Positions 62,495-64,000 of a DNA stretch of 64,000 nt are shown piece by piece. The notes below the pieces were generated by a model. The model had not been told where the DNA came from. It saw only the letters and a program-made list of their open reading frames with translations, and searched no databases. The position numbers and the translations under genes are program-made. The DNA comes from Saprospiraceae bacterium (lineage in GTDB: Bacteria > Bacteroidota > Bacteroidia > Chitinophagales > Saprospiraceae). The stretch lies in assembly GCA_016722295.1 (NCBI GenBank), contig JADKGL010000029.1:186001-250000 (forward strand), written 5' to 3'. Numbering within the stretch: position 1 is the stretch's first letter; each line of letters starts with the position of its first letter.

Positions 62495-63380
62495 TTATGC
62501 CTCCATCAAATCTCCCCATCGTTGTTTTGCATAATAGGTTTTCCATTGCCGTTGGAGAATGCCTGTTTGCAAATGTGCTTCATTGGGTGTGAGCCAGTTT
62601 ACACTTCGATGAGGTCGTTTGTTGTTATAAAACTCAATGAACTTTTTTATTTCAGTTTTTGCTTGTGCAATATTACAAAAATTTATTTGTTTATCATTAG
62701 TAAATTCTTCCTTAATTGTTTTATGAACTCTTTCTGCAACAGCATTTTCTAGTGGGTCACCTGTTTGGGTCATGCTGATATGTATGTTGGCTTTGTTCAA
62801 AATGTTAACATAAGAATGACTGCAATATTGAACCCCTCTATCGCTGTGATGAATTAATTTTTCATGTTTATTTTTCCGTTGTTTTAAAGCCATTCTAAGT
62901 GCTTCGATACAGCCGTTTACACTTAAGTCTTCATGTACATTATAGCCTACAATTTTGCGTGAATATAAATCGGTAATGATACTTAGGTAACAAAATTTGT
63001 CTAATTGCTTTAGCCATAAATAGGTAATATCACTCACCCATATTTCGTTACAACGCAATGTTATTAAGCCTTCTACAAGATTATCGTATCTATTAAAATG
63101 ATGATAGCTGCAAGTAGTTTTGGTTCTAAATCGTTTGGGTTTGATGAGTAATTTATTGACTCTTAGAAAATCAAAAAACTTATCTCTTCCAATTTTTATA
63201 TGATGTTCAGCAAATTCTTTATTTAAACTTTTGTGTAAATTTCTGCCACTACCACGTTTCCAGATTTCTCTTTTCTTCTGCACTAGCCCAAGTATTACAT
63301 TATGTTGCAAAGCAATTCTTTCCACTGTTTTAAGTTGTTTTGTAGTAGGCTTGCTTTGATTTATTAAAGAACGAACACAT
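62495..63380 (-). CDS. IS3-family transposase orfB (DDE integrase-type), one frame break
   Basis: The open frame 62495-63325 contains the rve-type catalytic acids: Asp in NEIWVSDITYLWLKQ, Asp in IHHSDRGVQYCS and Glu in ENAVAERVHKTIKEEF. It also has the C-terminal FYNNKRPHRSVNWLTPNEA. The true N-terminus probably starts at ATG 63380 (CSFFNKSKQAYYK) with an extra base in the T4 run at 63338-63341 breaking the frame. Length about 295 aa is normal for IS3/IS150-like orfB. Confidence 0.85.
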
Positions 63381-63385
63381 TTCGT

Positions 63386-63813
63386 TTATTTTTTCTTTTG
63401 GTCTTTGTTCTTTAATTGCTGTAATGCTTGGGCTCCAAACTTTTTTACAATATCAATGTCAAATTTTTCTTCAGCAATCTCTACAGCTTTTTGCCACACA
63501 TCGGCACGAAGTTCGGCAATTCGAAGAAGCTCTTTGGTTTCTTTTAATTCTTCTTCGAGTTTTTTGTCGGTGATATTCTTCTTCATGTCGGCAAAATTAG
63601 CAATTTGTTTTACTTGTTTTTCCATAGGATTCAATCCTTGACTTTGTCTTATCCAATACAAAATAGTGGCATTACCTTTGATGCCGTAAAGTTTGGATGC
63701 CTGGTGTTTGTTGAGTTTTCCACTCAATACTTCGTTTACAATTTTTGTTTAAACTCTTCGGTGTAGAAAAGTTTTTGTGGTTCTGCTCTTCTTGAGCTTT
63801 GTTTTTTACTCAT
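63386..63813 (-). CDS. IS3-family transposase orfA, one frame break
   Basis: From ATG at 63813 the frame SKKQSSRRAEPQKLFYTEEF is interrupted by a missing base in the T5 run at 63742-63746. It then continues VNEVLSGKLNKHQASKLYGI, the HTH_28-like DNA-binding region, and a leucine-zipper-like coiled coil ending at 63386. Total about 142 aa. orfB follows 5 bp later. Confidence 0.8.
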
Positions 63814-63883
63814 TTTTTGCCCTGATTTACGTTGACTTATCCACTTTTTTGGAGTCAACCTATTTCAGGACTATGCAATGTCA

Positions 63884-64000
63884 TATAACGGTTTGGGGCT
63901 TGCCGAAGTTGGGGCATTCAAAGCACAAATGTTCAATTAAGCACAATGTTCATTAGGATTCCAATGCTCAAATTTAGTACTTCTGCCCCAATTTTGGCAA
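63884..64000 (-). repeat. attC-like site, cut by the window edge, with promoter
   Basis: Left CATATAACGGTTTGGGGC to the window end at CCAATTTTGGCAA. Promoter TAAATTTG (63969-63976) and TTG (63998-64000), spacing 21. It shows that the array continues beyond the window. Confidence 0.85.

Larger units (their letters stand above)
62261..63871 (-). mobile_element. IS3-family insertion sequence
   Basis: An element of about 1.6 kb with imperfect terminal inverted repeats: GTCCTGAAATTAGTTGACTC at 62261 and, reversed, GTCCTGAAATAGGTTGACTC ending at 63871. Both ends also carry a GATAAGT(C/T)(A/G)AC-like inner repeat. It encodes orfA and orfB. It lies between the membrane genes and the next attC-like site, inside one cassette. 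I see no clear target-site duplication. Both transposase genes have one single-base frame break, so the copy may be inactive. Confidence 0.85.

Noticed and set aside
34247..64000. CRISPR array
   Set aside because: Repeat-like units recur, but they are about 140 bp, imperfectly palindromic and separated by gene-sized, coding intervals; there are no short identical repeats, regular spacers or cas genes.
1..64000. tRNA, rRNA or riboswitch genes
   Set aside because: I looked for cloverleaf-like GTTCGA-type arms and conserved rRNA or riboswitch cores and found none that I could support by eye.

Overview
The window is AT-rich DNA of a free-living member of the Bacteroidota. This follows from a SusC/SusD outer-membrane pair, two proteins ending in type IX secretion (T9SS) sorting domains plus a third that is frameshifted, and many TTTG-N(17-22)-TAnnTTTG promoters of the kind used by the Bacteroidota primary sigma factor. 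T9SS points to the Cytophagia, Chitinophagia, Saprospiria or Flavobacteriia; the genus cannot be settled from the sequence.

Positions 1-17.3 kb look like ordinary chromosome. They hold a toxin-antitoxin pair and an orphan HigA-type antitoxin, an OsmC/CDGSH redox pair, a phosphorelay operon (hybrid histidine kinase, response regulator, Hpt protein), a SusCD pair flanked by a second hybrid kinase, a LytTR regulator, a flavin reductase, a B12-binding radical SAM protein and Ada. Gene remnants lie between them: the C-terminus of an S41 peptidase and the tail of a sugar transferase.

From about 17.3 kb to the right edge (more than 46 kb) the window is one long cassette array. Nearly all genes are on the minus strand, in units of one to three genes. 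The units are separated by about 30 imperfectly palindromic sites, mostly 130-145 bp, with AAC/GTT cores. These sites have the architecture of integron attC sites: outer boxes near RYYYAAC and GTTRRRY, long paired L''/L' arms with compensatory changes between two sequence families, and complementarity between each unit's own start and its own R'' box. No integrase lies in the window; gene direction puts any attI/intI to the right of position 64000. Sites become more degenerate, and gene remnants more frequent, towards the left, as expected if the oldest cassettes are there.

The most striking feature is that 18 of the sites contain a near-perfect Bacteroidota promoter (TTTG, 20-22 nt, TAnnTTTG). 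It points into the next cassette and usually lies 60-135 bp from that gene's start. The two main site families carry it at different places inside the site but with the same 21-nt spacing. The array therefore looks like an integron in which every recombination site is also a promoter, rather than one that depends on a single Pc promoter.

Cassette cargo is typical of integrons: a class D (OXA-type) beta-lactamase, methyltransferases, a GNAT, DNA alkylation repair, RNase HI, GGCT, HxlR/DoxX/NAD(P)-binding, NQO/cupin, ADH/carboxymuconolactone decarboxylase, MBOAT/SGNH, AraC regulators and many unknowns. One cassette type (NIPSNAP plus a DUF1579-like protein) occurs twice, 31 kb apart. A 334-bp element with the tail of a panE gene is also duplicated. 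An IS3-family element sits in the last cassette. Many genes from 36 kb onwards carry single-base indels, often in homopolymers, so part of the apparent decay may be sequencing error.
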